Part shown: piece by piece, positions 6,528-14,237 of the stretch
Layout of the letters: each line of letters opens with the position of its first letter
Numbering within the stretch: the first letter of the stretch is position 1
Origin: DASTPP01 sp035762175
GTDB taxonomy: Bacteria; Myxococcota_A; Polyangia; Polyangiales; Polyangiaceae
NCBI GenBank assembly: GCA_035762175.1
Contig: DASTPP010000051.1
Coordinates: 1-16,832 of the forward strand
DNA: 16,832 nt
Direction of reading: 5' to 3'
Notes under the pieces: model-generated
Databases searched by the model: none
What the model was told of the DNA's origin: nothing
Seen by the model: the letters and a program-made list of their open reading frames with translations, nothing else
Translations under genes and position numbers: made by a program

Positions 6528-7544
6528 ATGAACATCGCCCTTCATCGGCCCCTCTGGCTCTACCCGCTGGCGCTCGCGATCTCGCTCGGAGCGGCCTGCG
6601 GCGACGACGACGTGACGGCGCCCGTGGCGCTCGGCACCGACGGGTGCGAGCGCCCCGAGGCGGGGGCGCCCGCCGCCGCGCCGGCGCCGCCGCCCGACGG
6701 CTTCCGCAGCGAGTTTGCCGCGGTCAACGGCGTTCGGCTGCACTACGTCATCGGCGGCGCGGGCTCGCCGGTCGTCCTGCTGCACGGCTGGCCGCAGACC
6801 TGGTTCGAGTGGCACCGGCTCATGCCCGCGCTGGCCGCGGCCGGGCACACGGTCATCGCGCCCGACCTGCGCGGCGCCGGCGAGTCGGACAAGCCGCCCA
6901 CCTCGGTCGGCTACGAGAAGCGCGTGCTGGCCGACGACCTGCGCGCGCTGCTCGCGTCGCTCGGCCTGGGCCCCGCCCACGTGGTGGGCCACGACATCGG
7001 GGCGATGGTCGCCTACGCCTTCGCCGCGGCGCACCCGGCCGAGGTGCGCCGGCTGGCCCTGCTCGACGCGCCGCTGCCCGGCATCGAGCCCTTCTGGTCG
7101 GGGCTGCCCAGCTCGACCGAGCTCTGGCACTTCGGCTTTCACGGCGAGCGGGGCACGGCCGAGGCGCTCGTGCAGGGGCGCGAGCGGCTCTACCTCACGT
7201 CGTTCTATACGAAATACGCCTACGCCCCGGACGCCTTCGCCGCCGAGGAGGTCGACGAGTTCGTGCGCGCCTACTCGGCGCCGGGCGCGATGGCGGGGGG
7301 CTTCGAGTGGTACCGCGCCTTCGGGCTCGACGCCGAGTACAACCGGGGCCTGCAGGCGACGCGCCTGCCCATGCCCGTGCTGGCGCTCGGCGGCGAGGCG
7401 GCGATCGGCGAGGGCCAGCGGGCGATGGCCGAGGCGATCGCCGACGACGTGCGGGGCGGCGCGATCCCCGGCAGCGGCCACTGGCTCGCCGAAGAGCAGC
7501 CCGACCTGCTCGCCGACGAACTGCGGCGCTTTCTCGTCGACTGA
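6528..7544 (+). CDS. Membrane-anchored epoxide-hydrolase-like alpha/beta hydrolase
   Basis: 338 aa. Residues 1-23 form a signal sequence ending GAA-Cys24 (fits the PROSITE lipobox), followed by GDDD and a Pro/Ala linker to about residue 62. The hydrolase fold begins at FAAVNGVRLHYV. The oxyanion motif HGWP is at 86-89 and the nucleophile elbow GHDIG has Asp156. A helical cap region follows (about 205-265), and the catalytic His is at 318 in GSGHW. The Asp nucleophile with HGxP is typical of epoxide hydrolases and the related haloacetate dehalogenases; the substrate cannot be told. The start at 6528 is chosen because it yields an export signal; the open frame extends further upstream but with arginine-rich, shadow-like sequence, and no clear ribosome site is seen. 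An exported, lipidated member of this usually cytoplasmic family is unusual. Confidence 0.88.
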   Translation: MNIALHRPLWLYPLALAISLGAACGDDDVTAPVALGTDGCERPEAGAPAAAPAPPPDGFRSEFAAVNGVRLHYVIGGAGSPVVLLHGWPQTWFEWHRLMPALAAAGHTVIAPDLRGAGESDKPPTSVGYEKRVLADDLRALLASLGLGPAHVVGHDIGAMVAYAFAAAHPAEVRRLALLDAPLPGIEPFWSGLPSSTELWHFGFHGERGTAEALVQGRERLYLTSFYTKYAYAPDAFAAEEVDEFVRAYSAPGAMAGGFEWYRAFGLDAEYNRGLQATRLPMPVLALGGEAAIGEGQRAMAEAIADDVRGGAIPGSGHWLAEEQPDLLADELRRFLVD

Positions 7545-7997
7545 GGCCAGCTCGCCCCCCGCAACGCCTGACAAGCCGGCCGACCGGGCCGACGACGACG
7601 CGGCCTGAGCCGGGCGGCGGCCCGCTCGGTGGCGAGACTTCGCGAGCCGGCGCGGGGCACGCGTGTGCATCGAGGCATGATGCCGCGAAGACCGCGTGGC
7701 GAGGCCGCACGACGCACGGGGCAAGCGGGCGCCGCGGCGGCCGAGGCTCGGCGAGGCCGATGACGTCACGCCCCCTCGCCACGGACGAGGCCCAGCCCGC
7801 CCTGCTTTGGCCGGTGCAGTGGCTCGGGCCCGTCGCTGCACCGGGAGCCTCAGCCGAGGCGGCGAGTCGGGGTCGTCGGAGCCACGGGCACGCTTCTGGC
7901 AGCGCATGACCCAGCCCGCCGGCCGCTCTCGTCGTGACGAAGCTACCGACGGGCCGGGTCAAGAAGGGTCGACGCCGAAACCACCGCGGAGGCACCG
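7545..7997. other. Intergenic stretch with two adjacent inverted repeats
   Basis: No convincing gene. A 9-bp perfect inverted repeat (CCGGTGCAG 7811-7819 / CTGCACCGG 7836-7844, 16-base loop with an internal CGGGCCCG) is followed two bases later by GCCTC-AGCC-GAGGC (7847-7860). A TGACGTCA palindrome lies at about 7761-7768. The structures are too far (267 bases) from the upstream stop to be an obvious terminator, and may belong to the leader of the next gene. Confidence 0.5.
7988..7992 (+). promoter_or_regulatory. Ribosome binding site of the PGA-hydrolase-like gene
   Basis: GGAGG, five bases before ATG 7998. It is one of the clearest ribosome sites in the window and fixes this start. Confidence 0.85.
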
Positions 7998-8867
7998 ATG
8001 CGCAGCGTACGTTCCAGCGAATTGTCTGCTCCCCTGATCGTGGCGGCTCTGGTCGCCGCGGCCGGCTGGGGGGCCGGCTGCGACGGCGAAGGGGCGCCGG
8101 ACGCCGACGCGTCGCCCACCCGCGACCAGGCTCTGACCGGCGACCAATTCGAATGCTACAACAACACCAGCGTGTGCAGCACCTCGGGCCCCTGCCTGGC
8201 GTGCAGCGGCAAATCGCTCTACAGCTCGTCGACCTGCGACTACGGCACCGACTATCATACGAATACGGGCGCCTCGGGCGTCGAAGAGCGCATCGCCATT
8301 CTGGCGCCGCACGGCGGCGCGATCGAGCTGTACACGTACGAGATCGGTGACGAGCTCCGGCGCGCCCTGCAGACGCCGTACCACCTGTTCGACGCGCACC
8401 CGACGTCGACGTGCATCGGGTCGTACGGCGACGCCTACTCGGCCCTGCACGTCACCTCCACCGGGTACAACCCGCGCGGCGCCCTCGACGCGCTCGGCGC
8501 CTCGGCCAGCACGCGCGGCGTGGCCATTCACGGCCACGGCCGCGGCGGCACCCTCGTTTGCGTGGGCGGCGGGTCGTCGACGGCCCGCAGCAACTTCATC
8601 ACCTGTTGGAACTCCCTCTCGACCGGCTACACGGCGGTGAACATCGATCACGCGGACTGCGCCGGCATCACCGGCACCGACCCCTCGAACATCGTCAACC
8701 GCGGGCGCGGCGGCAGCGGCCTGCAGCTCGAGATGCCCTTGGGCCTGCGCTCGTCGCTCAACTCGAGCATCGGCGGCTCCGAGAAGTTGCTGTTCCGTAA
8801 GCTCGCCGGCGCCATCCGGCGCGGCATGGGCCTGACGAGCTCGTGCGGCGCCATCGCCCCGTACTGA
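7998..8867 (+). CDS. Lipoprotein of the poly-gamma-glutamate hydrolase family
   Basis: 289 aa. The signal peptide ends GAG-Cys28 (lipobox-compatible), followed by an acidic linker and a mature part rich in cysteines. The conserved blocks match the phage-type poly-gamma-glutamate hydrolase family, which are zinc-dependent carboxypeptidase-like enzymes. These blocks are LAPHGGAIE (His105 and Glu110 as probable metal ligands), IHGHGRGG (His178 or His180 as a third ligand) and GLQLEMPLGLR (Glu245 as probable catalytic acid). The family cuts gamma-linked polyglutamate, the capsule polymer of some Bacillus. Here it is predicted to be exported and lipid-anchored. In a predatory or saprophytic bacterium it could strip prey capsules or take part in wall turnover, which is inference. 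The extra cysteines (CYNNTSVCSTSGPCLAC) suggest disulphide stabilisation. A GC hairpin follows 10 bases after the stop. Confidence 0.85.
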   Translation: MRSVRSSELSAPLIVAALVAAAGWGAGCDGEGAPDADASPTRDQALTGDQFECYNNTSVCSTSGPCLACSGKSLYSSSTCDYGTDYHTNTGASGVEERIAILAPHGGAIELYTYEIGDELRRALQTPYHLFDAHPTSTCIGSYGDAYSALHVTSTGYNPRGALDALGASASTRGVAIHGHGRGGTLVCVGGGSSTARSNFITCWNSLSTGYTAVNIDHADCAGITGTDPSNIVNRGRGGSGLQLEMPLGLRSSLNSSIGGSEKLLFRKLAGAIRRGMGLTSSCGAIAPY

Positions 8868-8876
8868 GCGGCGGCC

Positions 8877-8890
8877 CCGCGCGAGCGCGG
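8877..8890 (+). terminator. Short GC stem-loop after the PGA-hydrolase-like gene
   Basis: CCGCG (8877-8881) pairs with CGCGG (8886-8890) around CGAG, ten bases after the stop, with possible GG/CC extension across a bulge. There is no T-tract. Confidence 0.35.
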
Positions 8891-9032
8891 CCGAATCGGC
8901 CCGGGCGGGGCAGCAGCGGCGCTTCCGGGTGTGGGGTTGCGCCGCCCCGCGCGAGCCTCGCAGACGTGGTACGATGGGCGGCCGAGTCGAGCCGCGCGCC
9001 TTCCGAGAGCGCGAACGGTAGACTGCCGAACG

Positions 9033-9437
9033 ATGGTCGCTCCGAGGCCGCTCCTCATCGTCGATGGCGCGAACGTCGTGGGCTCGGTGCCCGACGGGTG
9101 GTGGCGTGACAAGAGGGGCGCCGCCGAGCGCCTGTGCACCGCGCTCGAAGAGCTGGCATCAGGGCGATTCCGCCGTCGCCTCCCCCCGCCGCTCGAGGGC
9201 GGGCCGCTCGACGTCGTCTTGGTCGTCGAAGGCGCGGCACGCGGGGTGAGGTGCCGTGCCGGCGTCGAGGTCGTCGATGCGCCGGGCTCCGGCGACGACA
9301 CGATTGTCGAGCTGGCGCGGCAGCGCGGCGGCCATCGCCTCGTGGTGGTCGCGACCGCGGACCGCGAGCTGATCGGGCGCGTCCGGGCCCTCGGCGCCTC
9401 GGTGATCGGGCCGCGGTCGGTCCATCCGCGGGGGTGA
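9033..9437 (+). CDS. NYN/PIN-like putative ribonuclease
   Basis: 134 aa. The N-terminal LLIVDGANVVGSVPDGWWRD is characteristic of small NYN-domain proteins, which are common in actinobacteria. The acidic residues expected at the metal site are present: Asp11 with Asn14, Asp88/Asp89 in GSGDDTIVELA, and Asp110 in ATADREL; Glu66 may also contribute. The C-terminal GASVIGPRS closes the Rossmann-like fold. Such proteins are predicted Mg-dependent RNases acting in the cytoplasm; the RNA target is unknown and no antitoxin-like partner is adjacent. The ATG at 9033 is chosen because the fold starts directly after it. No strong ribosome site is visible, though a TAGACT box at 9019-9024 would give a very short leader. 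Confidence 0.85.
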   Translation: MVAPRPLLIVDGANVVGSVPDGWWRDKRGAAERLCTALEELASGRFRRRLPPPLEGGPLDVVLVVEGAARGVRCRAGVEVVDAPGSGDDTIVELARQRGGHRLVVVATADRELIGRVRALGASVIGPRSVHPRG

Positions 9438-9456
9438 CCGCCCGGCCGAGCGCGCC

Positions 9457-9578
9457 GCCCGGTCGAGCGAAGCTGAGCAACCCCGGCGGTCGCGGGTCGC
9501 CCGGTCGCGCGATACAGCACCCCCAGCGGTCGCGGGTCGCCCGGCCGAGCGAGGCCGATCAATCCCAGCGGTCGAGGA
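9457..9578. repeat. Three tandem 40-42-bp repeats at the 3' end of the 692-aa gene
   Basis: Units at 9457-9498, 9499-9538 and 9539-9578 each begin GCCCGG(T/C)CG and end in a (C/A)GCGGTCG-type block. The third unit includes the stop codon (9561-9559) and last codons of the minus-strand gene, so the two outer copies look like duplications of that 3' end into the gap between convergent genes. Confidence 0.7.
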
Positions 9579-11637
9579 GGTACGTGGCCGTCGCGTTCGC
9601 GGTGGTGACGCGTAGCGGTAGGTCCCACGGCCTCTGGTCGGTCATCCCGAGGCCGCAGGCCTCGGCCTCGTCGGCGCCGGCGATCGTCGCGGAGCGGTTG
9701 AACGCCTCGAGCGTCGCGCGCACGCTGTGCAGCTCGCTGCGCAGCGTCTCGGTGAAGAAGCCGCGCCCCAGCCCCGCGGCGGTGTCGCGGCAGCCCTTGA
9801 GCAAGAAGAACGTGTGCCGCCCGTGCTGCGTGAGCGGCCGGTCGCCCCACAGGTTCGGCGACGCCACGATGGCGGTCACGGGGACCCACGCGCTCGCCGG
9901 CACGTTCCACTGCGCGGGGCCCTGCGGCGGCGGGGCCGCGTGGCGCGGCGGGTGGGCGAGCCGCTGGCCGGGCACGTAGTCGAATTCGAAGACGACGACG
10001 TCCGAGGCGGCGCCGGTCTGGCGGTGCGGCGAGACGGTGCCGTGAAAATGGTAGATCTCGCCGCCGATCTCGACCTCGACCTTGAACGGCGTCGGCGACT
10101 GGTCACGCTCGTGAAAGCGGTAGTTCTGGACGTAAACCCGGTAGCGCCCGCGCGGCGCCGCGCCCCGCGCCCAGCGGACGTTCTCGACCGGCGTCGTCGT
10201 CTCGCCGCGCACGTTCATGTCGACGTCGAGCCAGCCCCCGCAGGCCGACCGCTTGTGGGCGAAATAGATGTGCTCGTTGCCCGGCGCGACCACGTGCAGG
10301 TCGAGATCGTTGCGGTTGTTCCACAGCAGCGAGGCGCGGACGTCGACCCCCTCGTACTGCCCGCCCGCGCCCTCGACGCGGCGCTTGATCTCGGCGTCGA
10401 TGCCCGCGTGGTAGTACCAGCTCACCGGGTTGCGCCGATCTTCGGCGTCCCACTGCAAGATGGGCGGGGCGTCGGCGCTGGCCGCCGTGACGAGGGCCAT
10501 GAAGCGCTCGGGGCTGGTCGGCGTCTGCGCCTCGATGGCGAGCGCGTCGGGCAGCACGGTGCGGGCGAACTTCTCCCAGGTCATCGTCTGCGGCGGCAGC
10601 CCGAGCTTGGCCGCCGGCCCCTTCGCCTTCGGCGTCAGGTGGCCGAACACGCCGCCGGGCGGCCCCGCGGGCTTGGGGTCGCGCGGGCGCCAGAGAAAGG
10701 TCGGCACGTCGGCGAGGCGGGCGTAGCGGCGGTCGAGCGCGCCGGCCGCCTTGAGCCCGGCGATGGCCCGCTCGGCCTGCGCGATGTTGCCGGCCGCGGG
10801 CGCGACCTGGGCGCGCATGTACTGGCTCGGGTCCATCTTCTCGTCGAAGCGGCGCTTGATCGCCGCGGCGTCGAGGCCTTCGGCCAGGTCTTCGAGCAGC
10901 GTGCCGATCATGCCGCTGCGCACGTGGGCGTAGCCGGCGGGGGCGGTGGCCGCCGCGCGCCACACCAGCGCGTCCCGCCGCCGCGGCGAGGCGGCCGCGG
11001 CGAGCGCCCGGTGCAGGCTCAGCAGCCAGGTCGCCACGCCGACGCACTTCTCCGAGCGGTACAGCGTGCCCGACGTCAGCAGGGCGAGCGCCCGCTCGAC
11101 CAGCTCGGGCGGGAACTCGGCGAGCCCGCGCGCCAGCATGCGCTTGTCTTCGCGGCGCTCGGCCTGCACCTGCGCCGCGCTGAGCAGCGGGTGGGCGTGG
11201 GCGCGCGGCACCTCGACCGAGAAGTGCGTCCACACCTTGCCCTCGGCGGTCGGCGGCGAGGCCGGCGTGCCCAGCACCCGCGCCGCGGGCACGAACACCC
11301 CGTCGACCTCGGCGGCGACGACCAGCTCGGCCATGGCGTTGAAGGCACGGTCGAACCCCGCGGGCGCGCCGTCGGCCCAGAGCGCCGACGTCAGGCGCCC
11401 CGCGTCGTCGATCGACACGAGCGCCCCGAAGCGCTCGACGAAGTGCCGGCACGCGTTGCAGGTGTACTCTTGCCGCATCGCCGGCGGCAGGTGCTCGAGG
11501 AAGCAGGCCCACAGCCCGGCCGCCGCGGTGAAGAACAGCGGGCCCTCGGCGTGGGCGGCGAAGCGACACCGGAGGGCGGTGAGCACGCCGGGGAACTCGT
11601 CGAACTCTTCGGTGCCGTTCTGGTCGGTGCTCGTCAT
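9559..11637 (-). CDS. Conserved protein of unknown function with a DUF2135-like beta domain
   Basis: 692 aa, cytoplasmic (no signal or membrane segment). The start is fixed by GGGAG (11647-11643), 5 bases before the ATG. The N-terminal part has FFTAAAGLWACFLEHLP followed by a CxxC pair (Cys60, Cys63, then His65), possibly a zinc or redox site. The middle (about 150-330) is helical. Residues about 431-555 form a beta-rich domain with NDLDLHVVAP (Asp444, Asp446, His448), CGGWLDVDMN (466-475) and TPVENVRW, resembling DUF2135/YfaP-type modules that carry acidic metal-site-like motifs. A separate C-terminal block (SPNLWGDRPLTQHGRHTFFL, then GRGFFTETLRSEL) also looks conserved. I recall similar block order in uncharacterised proteins of bacteria and large phages but cannot name the family. 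No biochemical role can be assigned. It lies downstream of nhaA on the same strand with a hairpin between. Confidence 0.85.
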   Translation of the reverse strand: MTSTDQNGTEEFDEFPGVLTALRCRFAAHAEGPLFFTAAAGLWACFLEHLPPAMRQEYTCNACRHFVERFGALVSIDDAGRLTSALWADGAPAGFDRAFNAMAELVVAAEVDGVFVPAARVLGTPASPPTAEGKVWTHFSVEVPRAHAHPLLSAAQVQAERREDKRMLARGLAEFPPELVERALALLTSGTLYRSEKCVGVATWLLSLHRALAAAASPRRRDALVWRAAATAPAGYAHVRSGMIGTLLEDLAEGLDAAAIKRRFDEKMDPSQYMRAQVAPAAGNIAQAERAIAGLKAAGALDRRYARLADVPTFLWRPRDPKPAGPPGGVFGHLTPKAKGPAAKLGLPPQTMTWEKFARTVLPDALAIEAQTPTSPERFMALVTAASADAPPILQWDAEDRRNPVSWYYHAGIDAEIKRRVEGAGGQYEGVDVRASLLWNNRNDLDLHVVAPGNEHIYFAHKRSACGGWLDVDMNVRGETTTPVENVRWARGAAPRGRYRVYVQNYRFHERDQSPTPFKVEVEIGGEIYHFHGTVSPHRQTGAASDVVVFEFDYVPGQRLAHPPRHAAPPPQGPAQWNVPASAWVPVTAIVASPNLWGDRPLTQHGRHTFFLLKGCRDTAAGLGRGFFTETLRSELHSVRATLEAFNRSATIAGADEAEACGLGMTDQRPWDLPLRVTTANATATYLLDRWD

Positions 11638-11691
11638 GGCTGCTCCCGTCCCGCGCGACGGACAGAAATCGCGGCCGACTACACTACGCCA

Positions 11692-11722
11692 CCGGCGTGC
11701 GCCCCGCTACGCGGGAAGCCGG
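11692..11722 (-). terminator. Two-tier hairpin after nhaA
   Basis: An inner stem CCCGC/GCGGG (11703-11707 / 11711-11715, loop TAC) is enclosed by CCGGC/GCCGG (11692-11696 / 11718-11722), about 10 bases past the nhaA stop. It is a GC-rich terminator candidate that would separate nhaA from the next gene. Confidence 0.45.
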
Positions 11723-11731
11723 CGGGGCCGC

Positions 11732-13150
<1,419 letters not shown>

Positions 13151-13391
13151 CGCCGCGCCGCCCTCTCGCCGGCGCGGGGCGGGTGCTCGTTCGGGAAGGC
13201 CATACTCTCGAGGGTAGGCGCTCGCGCCCGACGGGCCAGGTCAATCGGGCGAGCCCAAGCCCTTCCGTCCTTACTTTCTGCGGCCGGCGCCCCAAAGCAG
13301 CGCAAAGGCCCCCACCCCGGGGCGGGATGAACGGGGCGCGGAGAGCATGCCCTGAAGGGTTATCGAGCCGCATCCGGCGGTGCGGAAAGAG
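13151..13391. other. Upstream region of nhaA, no gene seen
   Basis: Contains short GC palindromes only: GGCGC-TC-GCGCC at about 13217-13228 and a CCCCGGGG core at about 13315-13322. A TTGACC box on the minus strand (about 13245-13240) lacks a partner -10 at acceptable spacing, so no promoter is called. Confidence 0.4.
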
Positions 13392-13795
13392 TCGGGCCAA
13401 GGGCCCGCGAACCGGCCGGGCGACTCCGCTGAGTCGGGCGAAGGGTCCGGGCACCCCCCTTGCCACCCGATCGAGTCGGGCGAAGGGTCCGGGCGACCTC
13501 CGGGCGACTCATTTGGGTCGGGCGAAGGGTCCGGGCGACCTCCGGGCGACTCATTTGGGTCGGGCGAAGGGTCCGGGCACCCTCCGGACGACTCATTTGG
13601 GTCGGGCGAAGGGTCCGGGCACCCTCCGGACGACTCGTTTGAGTCGGGCGAAGGGTCAGGGCGACCTCCGGGCGACTCATTTGGGTCGGATGGTGTGGCT
13701 GGATACTTCCCCGGCGACCGGAACGGGTCGGGTGGAGAGCCCGCCCGTAGTTCGGGCGACGGAAACGAGTCGCGCGGCGAGTCTGCCCGTAACGA
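13392..13795. repeat. 42-bp tandem repeat array (nine units plus a decayed tenth)
   Basis: Units start at 13392, 13434, 13476, 13518, 13560, 13602, 13644, 13686 and 13728, all exactly 42 bases apart; a tenth at 13770 decays. Units 3 and 4 are identical, units 5 and 6 share a variant pair (CACC and GGAC), and units 1, 2, 8 and 9 are diverged. Within each unit TC(C)GGGCGA recurs three times. Because the period is a multiple of three, several frames stay open; one plus frame reads 14-residue units of the type SGEGSGRPPGDSFG. No ribosome site or recognised homologue supports a gene, so it is listed as a minisatellite. Confidence 0.88.
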
Positions 13796-13848
13796 ATACC
13801 GACCACGCTTGCTGCGGCCAGGAACGCCGCCCGGCGGCGCCGCCCAGC

Positions 13849-13870
13849 CGCCCAGGTTTCAACCTGGGCG
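13849..13870. repeat. Perfect inverted repeat (10-bp arms)
   Basis: CGCCCAGGTT (13849-13858) and AACCTGGGCG (13861-13870) are separated by TC. It can fold as a 9-bp stem with a TTCA loop or serve as a dimeric protein site. It lies between divergent genes, so it is not an obvious terminator for either. Confidence 0.75.
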
Positions 13871-13935
13871 ACCGGGCCACGACGCCCCCGCCGCTTTCTT
13901 TGCTCTATTTGTGAAACCGCCGGGGCCCTGCGTCG

Positions 13936-14041
13936 AGCCGGCGATCTTGCTAACCGGCTGGCGTAGGGCGCTGCTCAGTTGAGTTGCCTACGCCCGACAG
14001 ACGACCCCCGCTGGCTGAGCTCGAAGGGCGAGCTCAGGGGG
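13936..14041 (+). ncRNA. Run of adjacent inverted repeats: candidate structured RNA
   Basis: Three stem-loops follow one another: AGCCGG/CCGGCT (13936-13941 / 13954-13959); immediately next GGCGTAGG/CCTACGCC (13960-13967 / 13987-13994); then CTGAGCTCG-AAGGG-CGAGCTCAG (14015-14037), which is flanked by CCCCC (14005-14009) and GGGG (14038-14041) that can extend the stem. An AT-richer patch at 13895-13917 is the only promoter-like sequence just upstream. No RNA family is recognised. Listed as a candidate only; the strand is assumed from the downstream kinase gene. Confidence 0.3.
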
Positions 14042-14185
14042 TTCAGCAGGCGTCGACACTCTCATCACACCCGGCGAATTGGGCTTCGAGCGGGTGCCCT
14101 CGGCCTCGCGAGGGTGGGCCGGGTGTTGCCTTCGTCAAGAGGCGTGCCACAACGCTAGCTCATGTAGAGCGGCGAAGCGGACGGC

Positions 14186-14214
14186 CTGCCAAGGGCCTTA
14201 CGAGGTGGTAGCAT
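14186..14214 (+). promoter_or_regulatory. Candidate promoter of the Ser/Thr kinase gene
   Basis: CTGCCA (14186-14191) and TAGCAT (14209-14214), each four of six consensus bases, are 17 bases apart. The start would lie at about 14221, leaving a short leader with the GGAGAG ribosome site. Moderate match only. Confidence 0.3.
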
Positions 14215-14225
14215 CTGTCGTTGGT

Positions 14226-14231
14226 GGAGAG
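14226..14231 (+). promoter_or_regulatory. Ribosome binding site of the Ser/Thr kinase gene
   Basis: GGAGAG, six bases before ATG 14238. It decides the start, since the frame is open for another 53 codons upstream without kinase-like sequence. A second choice is ATG 14274, preceded by GAAGG. Confidence 0.7.
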
Positions 14232-14237
14232 CGGGCG

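Noticed and set aside
4353..7907. 1184-codon open frame on the minus strand
   Set aside because: Only its last 170 codons are the SRPBCC gene. The rest is antisense to arsR (other frame), LysR and hydrolase genes and is Arg/Ala/Pro/Gly-rich shadow sequence typical of very GC-rich DNA.
13392..13795. CRISPR array
   Set aside because: Units are contiguous with no unique spacers, and no cas genes are in the window.
13360..13982. Repeat-containing proteins on either strand of the 42-bp array
   Set aside because: Open frames on both strands follow automatically from a 42-bp period and high GC. No ribosome site or family resemblance favours one, so it was kept as a DNA repeat with coding potential noted as open.
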